Shown here: piece after piece, positions 35,000-43,753 of the stretch
How positions within the stretch are numbered: the stretch's first letter is position 1
Layout: every line of letters begins with the position of its first letter
NCBI RefSeq assembly: GCF_048268305.1
Contig: NZ_JBLWVT010000006.1
Span: 186,001 to 250,000 of the forward strand
DNA from: Pseudodonghicola sp048268305
Lineage (GTDB): Bacteria > Pseudomonadota > Alphaproteobacteria > Rhodobacterales > Rhodobacteraceae
DNA length: 64,000 nt
Direction: 5' to 3'
The notes under the pieces: generated by a model
What the model was told of the DNA's origin: nothing
Databases searched by the model: none
What the model saw: the letters and a program-made list of their open reading frames with translations, nothing else
Program-made: the position numbers and the translations under genes

Positions 35000-35842
35000 T
35001 CACTTGTCGCTTTCTGTCAGGCCCTTGATGAACATGCGCTGGAAGATCACCACCACGGCAACGGGCGGGACCATGGCCAGCACCGCAAGGGCGAAGGCTT
35101 CGTTGTAATCGGGGATCTGGCTGCCGACCCAGACCTGCAGGATCGACTTGATGCCGCGCATGAGGGTGTAGAAACTCTCGTCCGTGGTCATCAGCAGCGG
35201 CCAGAGGTACTGGTTCCAGCCGTAGATGAACATGATGATGAAGATCGCCGCCATCATCGTCTTCGACAGCGGCACCAGCACGTCGATGAAGAACTTCCAA
35301 GGGCCGGCGCCGTCGATGCGGGCGGCCTCCAGCAGCTCGTCCGGGACCGATTTGAAGAACTGCCGGAAGAAGAACGTGCCGGTGGCCGAGGCCAGCAGCG
35401 GCACGATCAGCCCGGTATAGCTGTTGAGCAGGTGCAGCTGGCTCATCACCTGGTAAGAGGGCATGATGCGCACCTCCAGCGGCAGCAGGAGCGTGGCGAA
35501 AATCATCCAGAACAGCACGGTGGCGAAGCGGAACCGGAAATAGACCAGCGCATAGGCCGCCATCATCGACAGCACGATCTTGCCGATCGCAAAGCCGAAG
35601 CCCATGATCAGCGAATTCTTCAGCATCAACAGGCCGGTGACGTCGCCGGTGAACCCGCCCCGATGGGTCAGCACCTTTTCGTAGGTGGCATACCCGTTGC
35701 TGCCCGGTGTGAGATAGAGCCCGTTGGAATGGATATCGACGCCGGTATGGGTCGAGGACATCAGCGCCATGATCACCGGCACGCAGAGAAACAGCGTGCC
35801 GAGGATCAGGATCAGATGGTCGAAGGGTTTGATCTTTTGCAT
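35000..35842 (-). CDS. ugpE: Glycerol-3-phosphate-type ABC transporter permease
   Basis: A 280-residue MalG/UgpE permease with about six helices. The EAA loop reads ELLEAARIDGAGPWKFF. The N-terminal MQKIKPFDHLILILGTLFLCVPV and the large periplasmic loop with a conserved NSLIMGF are typical. It partners UgpA, encoded 9 bp upstream. Confidence 0.9.
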   Translation of the reverse strand: MQKIKPFDHLILILGTLFLCVPVIMALMSSTHTGVDIHSNGLYLTPGSNGYATYEKVLTHRGGFTGDVTGLLMLKNSLIMGFGFAIGKIVLSMMAAYALVYFRFRFATVLFWMIFATLLLPLEVRIMPSYQVMSQLHLLNSYTGLIVPLLASATGTFFFRQFFKSVPDELLEAARIDGAGPWKFFIDVLVPLSKTMMAAIFIIMFIYGWNQYLWPLLMTTDESFYTLMRGIKSILQVWVGSQIPDYNEAFALAVLAMVPPVAVVVIFQRMFIKGLTESDK

Positions 35843-35851
35843 GGTCTCACC

Positions 35852-36826
35852 TCACCCGTAATGCACGCGACGTTCGAGAAAGCGGAACTGCAGCACCGTC
35901 AGCGCGGCGACGACGATCATCAGGATCACCGATTGCGCCGACGATCCGCCGATATCGTTGCCTTTGAAGCCGTCCAGATAGACCTTGTAGACCAGCGTCA
36001 TCGGGTTGTTGGCGGGCTTGTCCTTCACGATCACGTCGATGATCGGGAAGGTGTCGAACATCGTATAGGTGATGTTGATGATCAGCAGGAAGAAGGCGGT
36101 CGGCGCCAGCAACGGCAGGGTCACGTCCTTGAACCGCCGCCAACCGGACCGCGCGTCGATCAGCGCCGCCTCGCGGACCGAGACGGGAACCGACTGCAGC
36201 CCTGACAGGAAGAAGATGAAGTTATAGGGGATCTGCTTCCAGACCGAGATGGTGATCAGCGCGATGGCGGTGTCCCAGTAATCCACCCCCACCCTCAGCT
36301 CGTGTCCGAACAGCGCGAAAAGCCGGGTGAAAGGCCCCATGTGCATGTCGAAGAACATCATGCCGATCAGCCCCGCCACCGGCGGCGCGATCGCATAGAC
36401 CGAGATCAGCAGCGTCTTGTAGGTCTCCGCCCCGCGGATCACCTTGTCGGCCTTGACCGCCAGCAGCAACCCGATGCCCAGCGCCAGAGCCGTCACCACC
36501 ACGCAGAAGAAGGCGGTGAACCAGGCGGTCGAGAGATATTCCTTGTTGCCGAGCGCGTCGGCGTAATTCTCCATCCCCACGAAGGTGGAGCCGAAGCCGA
36601 AGGGATCCTCGATATAGAAGGACGATGTCACCGCCTGCGCCGAGGGCCAATAGAAGAAGATCACCACCACGGCGAGCTGTGGCAGCACGAAAAGCCAGGG
36701 CGTGATGCCGTGGCCGAACTGCACCCGCTTGACCGGGTTGGCGGTTTCGCCGGACCACCAGTCGCGCAGACGGTGGAGCAATGAGGGGGCGGTTGGTCCC
36801 TGGGCGCTGAGGGGCGTGTCGGTCAC
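35852..36826 (-). CDS. ugpA: Glycerol-3-phosphate-type ABC transporter permease
   Basis: A 324-residue MalF/UgpA permease. The EAA loop is REAALIDARSGWRRFKDVTLP, and the family segment SFYIEDPFGFGSTFVGMENY is present. The GTG at 36826 is chosen because AGGAG lies 7 bp upstream of it; the upstream in-frame GTG contains that SD within its would-be codons. Confidence 0.9.
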   Translation of the reverse strand: MTDTPLSAQGPTAPSLLHRLRDWWSGETANPVKRVQFGHGITPWLFVLPQLAVVVIFFYWPSAQAVTSSFYIEDPFGFGSTFVGMENYADALGNKEYLSTAWFTAFFCVVVTALALGIGLLLAVKADKVIRGAETYKTLLISVYAIAPPVAGLIGMMFFDMHMGPFTRLFALFGHELRVGVDYWDTAIALITISVWKQIPYNFIFFLSGLQSVPVSVREAALIDARSGWRRFKDVTLPLLAPTAFFLLIINITYTMFDTFPIIDVIVKDKPANNPMTLVYKVYLDGFKGNDIGGSSAQSVILMIVVAALTVLQFRFLERRVHYG

Positions 36827-36881
36827 CGGGTATCTCCTGTCCGGAGGCACGGGCCGGAGGCGCGGCCCGCAAATTGCGAAA

Positions 36882-36909
36882 GGGTCCCGGGCGAAAATGC
36901 CCGGAACCC
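36882..36909 (-). terminator. Hairpin between ugpB and ugpA
   Basis: On the minus strand GGGTTCCGGGC-ATTTTC-GCCCGGGACCC forms an 11-bp stem with one G-U pair, 24 bp after the ugpB stop and ahead of ugpA, followed by TTT. It is probably an mRNA stabiliser or attenuator that favours ugpB expression. Confidence 0.55.
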
Positions 36910-36932
36910 CGTTGATGCGGTCAGTCTAACGC

Positions 36933-38228
36933 TCAGCCCGCGGTCTTGGCGAAACGCGCCAGCAGGGCGTTGCCTTCGGTCTCGATGGTGTCGAAAGCGT
37001 CCTTGACCGAGACTTCCCCCGAGAAGATGCGGTTGAATTCGCGTTCCATCACCGAGCGGATCTGCGGATAGAAGCCCATCCGATAGCCCTTGGTCCATTC
37101 GCCGCCCGGCAGCATCAGCTGCTGGATGCCGACCTCGGCCGCCGGTTTTTCTTTGTAATAGCCTTGCGACTTGGCCAGCTCATAGGCGGCTTCGGTCACC
37201 GGCACGTAGCCGGTGTTCTTGTGCCAGTAGACCTGGGTTTCCGGCGCGGTCAGGAAGGTGAAGAACTTGGCGGTACAATCGTTTTCCGCCTTGGGCTTGC
37301 CGGCCATGGCGAAGAGTGCCGCGCCACCGATGAAGCTCTGGGTGCCGGCGCCCTCGATCGAGCCCCAGTAAGGCATGAAGACCGCACCGAAGGGGAATTG
37401 AGCCGACTTCTGCAGCCCGCCGAAGGAGCCCGAGGAGCCGATCCACATCGCCGCCTTGCCTTCTTCGAAGGGTTTCAGGTTGTCCGACCAGCCGGCGCCG
37501 TAGAAGCCGTAATAGCCTTCGTCGGCCCATTCCTTCAGCTTTTCGAACATCATCACCTGATTGGGATCGTTGACGATGATTTCGGTGCCCTTGATGGCGT
37601 CATAGCCGTTGTTGTTGGTGGCGAACTGCTGATTGTTGCGCGACTTGAAGTTCTCGACCATCATCCAGGTCAGCTGCGAGGCGGTCATCGGCAGATAGCC
37701 GGCCGCTTTCAGCTTCGGCGCGATCGCTTCGAAATCTTCCCAGGTCTTCGGCGGCTCGACCCCGGCCTTCTCGAAGGCTTCAGTGTTCAGGTACATGATC
37801 GGCGCCGAGGAGTTGAACGGCATGCCGATGAACTTGCCATCGCTGTCGGCATAGAAATTGCGCACGCCGGCGATGAAGTCTTCGCGGCTGAACTTTTCGC
37901 CCGCGCCCTTGATCAGATCCTCGGCCGGGATGGTCGCGCCCTTGGCGGCGATGATGGTGGCAGCACCGGCATCGAAGACCTGCAGGATGTTCGGCTGTTC
38001 GCCCGAACGGAAGGCGGCGATGCCCGACGACAGAGCTTCCTCATAGGTGCCCTTGGAAATCGGCGTCAGCTTGCACTGATCCTGCGCGTCGTTGAACTGT
38101 TGGGAAATCTCGTTGATGACTTCGCCGTTGCGGCCGCCCATGCCGTGCCACCAGGTGATGTCGGTCGCCGCGAAAGCCGTCGAAGCGGTCATGGCCAGCG
38201 CAATGGCTGCCGTCGCCGTCTTGAACAT
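36933..38228 (-). CDS. ugpB: sn-Glycerol-3-phosphate-type ABC transporter substrate-binding protein
   Basis: A 431-residue periplasmic receptor with a signal peptide (about 1-20, AFA-AT). It follows E. coli UgpB closely in order and motifs: WWHGMGGRNGEVINEI, SKGTYEEALSSGIAAFRSG, ILQVFDAGAATI, MPFNSSAPIMYLN, SGSFGGLQ, HKNTGYVPVTEAAYELAKSQG and MGFYPQIRSVMERE. It binds glycerol-3-phosphate or glycerophosphodiesters in the family. It is the first gene of the operon; ATG 38228 is preferred to an upstream in-frame ATG for the signal peptide. Confidence 0.9.
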   Translation of the reverse strand: MFKTATAAIALAMTASTAFAATDITWWHGMGGRNGEVINEISQQFNDAQDQCKLTPISKGTYEEALSSGIAAFRSGEQPNILQVFDAGAATIIAAKGATIPAEDLIKGAGEKFSREDFIAGVRNFYADSDGKFIGMPFNSSAPIMYLNTEAFEKAGVEPPKTWEDFEAIAPKLKAAGYLPMTASQLTWMMVENFKSRNNQQFATNNNGYDAIKGTEIIVNDPNQVMMFEKLKEWADEGYYGFYGAGWSDNLKPFEEGKAAMWIGSSGSFGGLQKSAQFPFGAVFMPYWGSIEGAGTQSFIGGAALFAMAGKPKAENDCTAKFFTFLTAPETQVYWHKNTGYVPVTEAAYELAKSQGYYKEKPAAEVGIQQLMLPGGEWTKGYRMGFYPQIRSVMEREFNRIFSGEVSVKDAFDTIETEGNALLARFAKTAG

Positions 38229-38295
38229 GTCCCTATTCCTTTCAGGAGCTGGTTTCGCGCGACGGCTACGCGCCGGAGGTAACAGTTTCATTTCG

Positions 38296-38312
38296 CCAAT
38301 GTGACACTTTGG
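38296..38312. promoter_or_regulatory. Imperfect palindrome upstream of ugpB
   Basis: CCAATGTGACACTTTGG is symmetric at 14 of its 16 non-central positions, 68-84 bp upstream of ugpB. On the minus strand GTGTCAC, then CTGTTAC 22 bp later, weakly resemble PhoB half-boxes. Control by phosphate status or by a LacI/GntR-type repressor is possible but unproven. Confidence 0.35.
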
Positions 38313-38597
38313 TGATCCCTCTGCCCCGCGCGGCGGCTGCCCTGAGCCGCGCCACCCGAGCGGTTAACCGCTTTCCGGACCGCGATGAGGACGGTTTGCG
38401 CGGCCGATCTCCCCCGGCTTCGCGCCCCTCAGGTCCGCCGGGCAAGCGCCTCGCGGGCGGAACCGGACCGGGGTCATTTCGCGTTTTGATTGAGACCGCT
38501 CGGGCTCGACGGTGGGGGCAACCGGATGGTTTTCCTAAAATTCTCCCTGTCCAATCCCCGCCAACGCCCCACAGCGACGTGACCCCAAAGCGGTCAT

Positions 38598-38614
38598 AAT
38601 GATATATTATCATT
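38598..38614. promoter_or_regulatory. 17-bp perfect palindrome in AT-rich island upstream of adiA
   Basis: AATGATA-TAT-TATCATT has perfect 7-bp arms, 150 bp before the adiA start. The base composition contrasts strongly with the surroundings, and the pattern loosely resembles Fur-family boxes (alternating ATGATA/TATCAT). It is probably an operator or promoter for adiAC. Confidence 0.45.
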
Positions 38615-38763
38615 TAAAATCAATACAATGAAATGGTCTCCTCAAGCGCAATCTCCATCCGCCAGGCGATATTGTCGGCTTTTTGATCGGTTTAACGCTT
38701 GAACATCCGTCAAATTCGCGGAAGCTCGAGGCACACGTAAAAATTGCAATAAAGGACGTTGTT

Positions 38764-41064
38764 GTGGAACTCACCGTTGAAAGACGTCTTGGGCTTAAAG
38801 TCCTATTCGCCCATGGAGAGCTTCGATCGGAGAACGCGGCGGGCAATGCCGCCCGCAAGCTGATCGAAGACCTTGCCCAGCGCGATGTCATTGTCGCGGA
38901 ATCCAATTCCACCGATGACGCGGCCGCGCGCATTCAGACCGACGCCGGGCTCCAATGCGTTCTGCTCGACTGGTCGCTTGCGGATGAAGGCGGCACGCAG
39001 CAGGCCGAAAACCTGCTGTCGCTGATCCGGGCGCGCAACGCCACCATCCCGATCTTTCTGGTGACCTCGCGGCAGACGGCGACCGAATTGCCGATGTCGG
39101 TGCTGGAACAGGTGAACGATTTCATCTGGCTGCTTGAGGACACCGCCGAGTTCATCGGCGGGCGTGTTGTCGCCGCAGTGAAGCGGTACCGCGAAACCGT
39201 GCTGCCGCCGATGTTCAAGGCGCTGGCCAATTTCGCCAGCGTCTATGAATATTCCTGGCATACCCCGGGCCATACCGGCGGCACCGCCTTTCTGAAGCAC
39301 ATCGCCGGTCGCGCCTTCTTCGAATTCTTCGGCGAGGAGCTGTTCCGCTCCGACCTGTCGATCTCGGTTGGCGAGCTTGGCTCGCTGCTCGATCACTCGG
39401 GCCCGATCGGCGAGGGCGAGAAATACGCCGCCCGGGTCTTCGGTGCCGACCGCTCCTATACCGTGACCAACGGCAGCTCGACCTCGAACCGGGTCATCAT
39501 GATGGCCAGCGTCACCCGTGGCCAGATCGCCCTGTGCGACCGCAACTGTCACAAGTCGGTCGAACACGCGATGACCCTGACCGGCGCCATCCCCACCTAT
39601 CTGGTGCCCTCGCGCAACGGGCTGGGGCTGATCGGCCCGATCCATCCCGAAACGCTGACCGATGCGGCGATCCAGAGCGCGATCGCGGACAACCCGCTGA
39701 CGGCCAAGGCGGTCGACCCCGCCCCGGTGCATGCGGTCATCACCAATTCGACCTATGATGGGCTGTGCTATAATGTGCTCAGGGTCGAGGAGCTGATCGG
39801 GCAAAGCGTCGACCGGCTGCATTTCGACGAGGCCTGGTATGGTTATGCCCGGTTCAACCCGATCTATCGCGGCCGCTTTGCCATGCATGGCGCCCCCGAG
39901 GGTCGCGACCGCAGCGGCCCGACCGTCTTTGCCACCCAATCGACCCACAAGCTGCTGGCGGCGCTGTCGCAGGCCTCGTTCATCCATGTGCGCGACGGGC
40001 GCAAGCCGATCCCGCACAACCGGTTCAACGAGGCCTTCATGATGCATGCCTCCACCTCGCCGCAATATGCGATCATCGCCTCGAACGATGTCAGCGCGGC
40101 GATGATGGATGGTGTCGGAGGCCTGACACTCACGTCGGAATCCATCCGCGAGGCGATCGCCTTCCGCCAGATGATCGCCCGCATGCGGGCCGAGCTGACC
40201 GACGCCGGCGACTGGTTCTTCAGCGTGTTCCAGCCGGAAACCGTCAAGATCGGCGGCAGCCGGATCGCCTTCCAGAACGCCGATGCGGACCGGCTGGCGC
40301 AGGAGCCTTCGGCCTGGGTGCTGCATCCCGGCGACGACTGGCACGGCTTCGACCGGCTCGAGGATGACTATTGCATGCTCGACCCGATCAAGGTGTCGAT
40401 CGTCACCCCCGGCATGTCGGCGCAGGGAGAGCGCGGCGACTGGGGCATTCCCGCCGCCATCGTGTCGGCCTATCTCGACACCCAGGGCATCGTGGTCGAA
40501 AAGACCACGGATTTCACCATCCTGTTCCTGTTCTCTTTCGGCATCACCAACGGCAAATGGGGCACGCTGGTCAACGCCCTGCTGAACTTCAAGAAAGATT
40601 ACGACACCAACCGGCCGCTGCGCGATGCCCTGCCCGATCTGGTTCAGGCCCATCCCGATCGCTATGGCGCCATGGGGCTGAAGGATCTGGCGGTCGAGAT
40701 GTTCGCCGCGATGGGAGAGCTGAAGACCACCGAGACCATGGCGCAGGGCTTTTCCACCCTGCCCGTCCCGGTGCTGTCGCCGGTCGAGGCCTATGAGCAG
40801 CTCGTGCTCGACCAGATCGAATCCCTGACGCTCGACGAGATGGCGAACCGGGTGGTCGCGACCGGGGTGGTGCCTTATCCGCCAGGCATCCCGCTCTTGA
40901 TGCCGGGCGAAAACGCCGGGCCGGCCGATGGCCCGCTGCTCGCCTATCTCAAGGCGCTGGAGGCCTTCGACCTGCGGTTCCCGGGCTTTGCCCATGACAC
41001 CCATGGGGTCGAGGTCGAGGACGGGCGCTATCGCGTTCTCTGCATCGCCCCTGCCACCAGCTGA
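38764..41064 (+). CDS. adiA: Biodegradative arginine decarboxylase
   Basis: A 766-residue fold-type I PLP decarboxylase converting arginine to agmatine and CO2 and consuming a proton. The order is a receiver-like wing domain (1-140), the PLP domain with THKLLAALSQASF (PLP Lys about residue 396), HTPGHTGGTAFL and HFDEAWYGYARF, and a C-terminal domain with PYPPGIPLLMPGEN. Length and motifs match AdiA rather than the shorter lysine or ornithine enzymes. The GTG at 38764 has AAGGA 7 bp upstream; the frame is open further up but without an SD. adiC follows after 11 bp. Confidence 0.92.
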   Translation: MELTVERRLGLKVLFAHGELRSENAAGNAARKLIEDLAQRDVIVAESNSTDDAAARIQTDAGLQCVLLDWSLADEGGTQQAENLLSLIRARNATIPIFLVTSRQTATELPMSVLEQVNDFIWLLEDTAEFIGGRVVAAVKRYRETVLPPMFKALANFASVYEYSWHTPGHTGGTAFLKHIAGRAFFEFFGEELFRSDLSISVGELGSLLDHSGPIGEGEKYAARVFGADRSYTVTNGSSTSNRVIMMASVTRGQIALCDRNCHKSVEHAMTLTGAIPTYLVPSRNGLGLIGPIHPETLTDAAIQSAIADNPLTAKAVDPAPVHAVITNSTYDGLCYNVLRVEELIGQSVDRLHFDEAWYGYARFNPIYRGRFAMHGAPEGRDRSGPTVFATQSTHKLLAALSQASFIHVRDGRKPIPHNRFNEAFMMHASTSPQYAIIASNDVSAAMMDGVGGLTLTSESIREAIAFRQMIARMRAELTDAGDWFFSVFQPETVKIGGSRIAFQNADADRLAQEPSAWVLHPGDDWHGFDRLEDDYCMLDPIKVSIVTPGMSAQGERGDWGIPAAIVSAYLDTQGIVVEKTTDFTILFLFSFGITNGKWGTLVNALLNFKKDYDTNRPLRDALPDLVQAHPDRYGAMGLKDLAVEMFAAMGELKTTETMAQGFSTLPVPVLSPVEAYEQLVLDQIESLTLDEMANRVVATGVVPYPPGIPLLMPGENAGPADGPLLAYLKALEAFDLRFPGFAHDTHGVEVEDGRYRVLCIAPATS

Positions 41065-41075
41065 GGAGCCTCGCA

Positions 41076-42602
41076 ATGACCGATACGACCTCTTCCCAGG
41101 GCTCCGGCGGCACCAAGATCGGCCTGGTTCCCGCCACCCTGATGGTGGCGGGCAACATGATGGGCTCCGGCGTCTTCATGCTGCCGGCCAACCTCGCCAC
41201 CATCGGCGGCATTGCCGTCGTCGGCTGGCTGATCACCCTTGTCGGCGCGCTGGCGCTGGCGCTGGTCTTCGCCAAGCTCGCCGCGCTCGATCCCGCGGCC
41301 GGCGGCCCCTATGCCTATTCCCGCAAGGCCTTCGGCGATTACATGGGCTTTCAGACCAACCTGATCTATTGGCTGGCCAATGTGGTGGGCAACGTCGGCC
41401 TGGCGGTGGCCGGGCTCGGCTATCTCACCTATTTCTTCCCCGAGCTGAAAATCCCGCTGGTGCTGGCCCTGGGCCAGATCGCGATCATCTGGTTCTTCAC
41501 CTACGCCAATATCCTGGGACCGCGCTTTGTCGGCCGGTTGCAATCCGTCACCACCGTCGCGGCGCTGTTCCCGATCATCGGCATGGCGATCTTCGGCTGG
41601 TTCTGGTTCTCGACCGACACCTATGCGGCAGGTTGGAACGTCTCGGGCAAGGATTCCTTCACCGCTGTCGGCGCGACGCTGAACTTCACCCTCTGGGCCT
41701 TCATCGGGGTCGAGACCGCCTCGGTCTCGGCGGGCGTCGTCGAGAACCCGCGCCGCAACGTTCCGATCGCCACCCTGGGCGGCGTGGTGCTGGCGGGGGT
41801 CTGCTATGTGCTCTCTTCCACCGCAATCATGGGGATGATCCCCAATGCCGATCTGATCACCTCGGCCGCGCCCTTCGCCGATGCGGTCCGCATGGCGCTG
41901 GGATCCGAGGCCGCCAATATCGTCGCGATCTGCGCCGCGGTCGGCTGTCTGGGATCGCTTGCCGGCTGGACCCTGCTGGTCGGCCAGAGCGCCAAGGCCG
42001 CCGCCGACGACGGGCTGTTCCCCAATGTCTTCTCGCGCACCAATGCCAAGGGCGTGCCCTCGGCCGGGTTGGCGATCGTCGCCGTGATCATGAGCGTTCA
42101 GGTGCTGGCCACGATGTCGCCGACGGCGTCGGAGCAATTCGGCAAGATCGCCTCGATCGCGGTGATCATGACCTTGCTGCCCTACATCTACTCGGCGATC
42201 TCGCTCAAGGTGCTGAGCTTCACCAAGGTCCAGCATCACGAATATGCGATCTACACGCTGATCAGCCTGGTGGCGGCGATCTATTGCCTGTGGGCGATCG
42301 TCGGCTCTGACGGGGAACAGACCCGCTGGTCGCTGATCTTCGTGGTCTCGACCATCGTGTTCTATGCCATGGCGCTGAACCACAAGCGCCAGGTCGAGGC
42401 GCATCAGGTGCAGGTCGGCGGCCATGTGCCGCGCATCGTCCGCTATCTGACCTTCACCATCACCCTGGTGGCCTTGGCGCTGATGCTCTGGGTCTCGGTC
42501 GGCAAACCGCCTGCCGGCAAGCTCTATACCCGCTCGCCGCAGCCGGTCGCCGGCGCCCCCAGCGCCAGTGCGCCGACCTCCGGCCAACCGGCGAAGCCGT
42601 AG
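41076..42602 (+). CDS. adiC: Arginine/agmatine antiporter
   Basis: A 508-residue APC-family antiporter with 12 helices exchanging external arginine for agmatine. Near-identical AdiC landmarks are VAGNMMGSGVFMLPANLA (substrate-binding GSG), GWFWF, WNVSGKDSF, LWAFIGVETASVSAGVV (Trp and Glu of the gate), AIMGMIPNADL and GCLGSLAGWTLLVGQ (second gating Trp). CadB and PotE differ at these places. The C-terminus has a low-complexity Pro/Ala/Ser tail not usual in AdiC. With adiA it forms a complete acid-resistance module. Confidence 0.92.
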   Translation: MTDTTSSQGSGGTKIGLVPATLMVAGNMMGSGVFMLPANLATIGGIAVVGWLITLVGALALALVFAKLAALDPAAGGPYAYSRKAFGDYMGFQTNLIYWLANVVGNVGLAVAGLGYLTYFFPELKIPLVLALGQIAIIWFFTYANILGPRFVGRLQSVTTVAALFPIIGMAIFGWFWFSTDTYAAGWNVSGKDSFTAVGATLNFTLWAFIGVETASVSAGVVENPRRNVPIATLGGVVLAGVCYVLSSTAIMGMIPNADLITSAAPFADAVRMALGSEAANIVAICAAVGCLGSLAGWTLLVGQSAKAAADDGLFPNVFSRTNAKGVPSAGLAIVAVIMSVQVLATMSPTASEQFGKIASIAVIMTLLPYIYSAISLKVLSFTKVQHHEYAIYTLISLVAAIYCLWAIVGSDGEQTRWSLIFVVSTIVFYAMALNHKRQVEAHQVQVGGHVPRIVRYLTFTITLVALALMLWVSVGKPPAGKLYTRSPQPVAGAPSASAPTSGQPAKP

Positions 42603-42621
42603 GCCGGCCCTGAGGCACAGC

Positions 42622-42649
42622 GAAAGGGCGGGCCACGGTCCGCCCTTTC
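42622..42649 (+). terminator. Rho-independent terminator after adiC
   Basis: GAAAGGGCGG-GCCACGGT-CCGCCCTTTC is a perfect 10-bp stem, 20 bp after the adiC stop, with the T-run inside the descending stem (CCCTTTCC). The A/T-flanked stem could work in both directions. Confidence 0.7.
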
Positions 42650-42754
42650 CTGTCGACGCAGGCGCGCAAAGCCGCGCGGTCACCTTTGCCGATTGCCCGG
42701 TTCTCAGCCGCTGCTAGCATGGCGCATTGCCCCCTTGCTCCGGATAGTTTGAAA

Positions 42755-43519
42755 ATGAGTAAACCCACCTTCCTTATTCCCGCCCTGCTGGGCCTCACCC
42801 TCGCCTCTGCCGCCTTGGCCGCGAATGACAGCGCAGAGACCGCGCCGCAGCCCAAGCTCGGCCCCGACGCGGTACCGATCACCGCCGATCACGCCTATCT
42901 GATCACCGCCCCGGCGCCCGACTATTGGGCCTTCTCGGCCTTTATCAAACCGCAATTCACCAGCTCGGCCTGCTCGATCGCCGCCGTCACCGGCGCGCTG
43001 AACGGGCTGCGCGGCCTACCCGCCAAGGCCGAGGACACGGTGACCACCCAGCCGCAGATGCTGGAGCTGGTCGGCGACCCCGACTGGGCCACGCTTTCGG
43101 CCGAGGGGGGTGACGGGGTGACCTTCGATCAGCTCGTGCAATTCACCGGCAAGGCCCTGAAGGCCACGGCGATGGAGGGCTATCGCACCGAGGCTTTCAA
43201 GCCCGCTGATGAGAGTGCCGCCTCCCTGGACACACTGCGCAGGCTGCTGACGACCAACGAGGCCACCGCCGAGGACGCGCTTTTGCTCTATTTCAACCAG
43301 GGCGTCGTCACCGGTGACTGGGACGGGCCGCATGTCTCGGTGATCGGCGCCTATGACGCCGAGGCGGACAGGGTGCTGATTCTGGAGGTCGATCAAGAGT
43401 GGTATATCCCCTACTGGACCCCGACCCCGGTGCTGCTGCGGGCGATGCTCAAGCCCACCGGGGCAGAGCATGGGGTGCTCGAAGGCGAAACCGGCGGGCT
43501 CGTTCATATCGTGAAGTGA
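42755..43519 (+). CDS. Phytochelatin synthase-like protein
   Basis: A 254-residue protein with a signal peptide (about 1-23, ALA-AN). The C83-type papain-like core has catalytic Cys73 (FTSSACSIAAVTGALN), His (GDWDGPHVSVIGAYD) and Asp (LILEVDQEWYIPYWTP). Bacterial half-size homologues mostly cleave glutathione to gamma-Glu-Cys rather than make phytochelatin, and only the N-terminal catalytic domain is present here. A periplasmic glutathione or thiol-peptide hydrolase role is inferred. ATG 42755 was chosen for the signal peptide. Confidence 0.82.
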   Translation: MSKPTFLIPALLGLTLASAALAANDSAETAPQPKLGPDAVPITADHAYLITAPAPDYWAFSAFIKPQFTSSACSIAAVTGALNGLRGLPAKAEDTVTTQPQMLELVGDPDWATLSAEGGDGVTFDQLVQFTGKALKATAMEGYRTEAFKPADESAASLDTLRRLLTTNEATAEDALLLYFNQGVVTGDWDGPHVSVIGAYDAEADRVLILEVDQEWYIPYWTPTPVLLRAMLKPTGAEHGVLEGETGGLVHIVK

Positions 43520-43566
43520 CACCACAGAGGCAGCAGGCCCGCCGCCCCGGTCACATCAGAACAAGC

Positions 43567-43587
43567 GGCAGGCCCCGAGGGCCTGCC
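43567..43587. terminator. 9-bp stem-loop after the phytochelatin-synthase-like gene
   Basis: GGCAGGCCC-CGA-GGGCCTGCC is a perfect 9-bp stem with a 3-nt loop about 47 bp past the stop, without a T-run. Confidence 0.5.
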
Positions 43588-43722
43588 CACCCCATCTTCG
43601 ATGGCCCAAAACCTCGAATCCAGACCGCGCGAAGATCTCGCATCTCGCGAAGGTGTGCTCTTTTTGAAGCCTTTCTTTTGCGGTATGCTGGAGTCGGGCC
43701 GCAATCAGAACGGCCTGTAGTT

Positions 43723-43732
43723 AAAACGTTTT
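43723..43732. promoter_or_regulatory. AAAACGTTTT palindrome before the lipoprotein gene
   Basis: A perfect 10-bp palindrome 22 bp upstream of the lipoprotein start, in an otherwise GC-rich leader. It is either an operator or part of the promoter. Confidence 0.3.
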
Positions 43733-43753
43733 CCGTCTCCGAAAGGGTCAAAC

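Larger units (their letters stand above)
38229..38763. other. Divergent regulatory region ugpB/adiA
   Basis: A 535-bp gap between two divergent operons. It contains an imperfect 17-bp palindrome near ugpB and an AT-rich island around 38590-38640 with a perfect 7-bp-arm palindrome nearer adiA. The middle (about 38320-38580) is GC-rich, with no gene I can support. Confidence 0.6.

Noticed and set aside
41028..42683. A 551-codon minus-strand frame
   Set aside because: It is antisense to adiC, with the same compositional artefact and no family motif.
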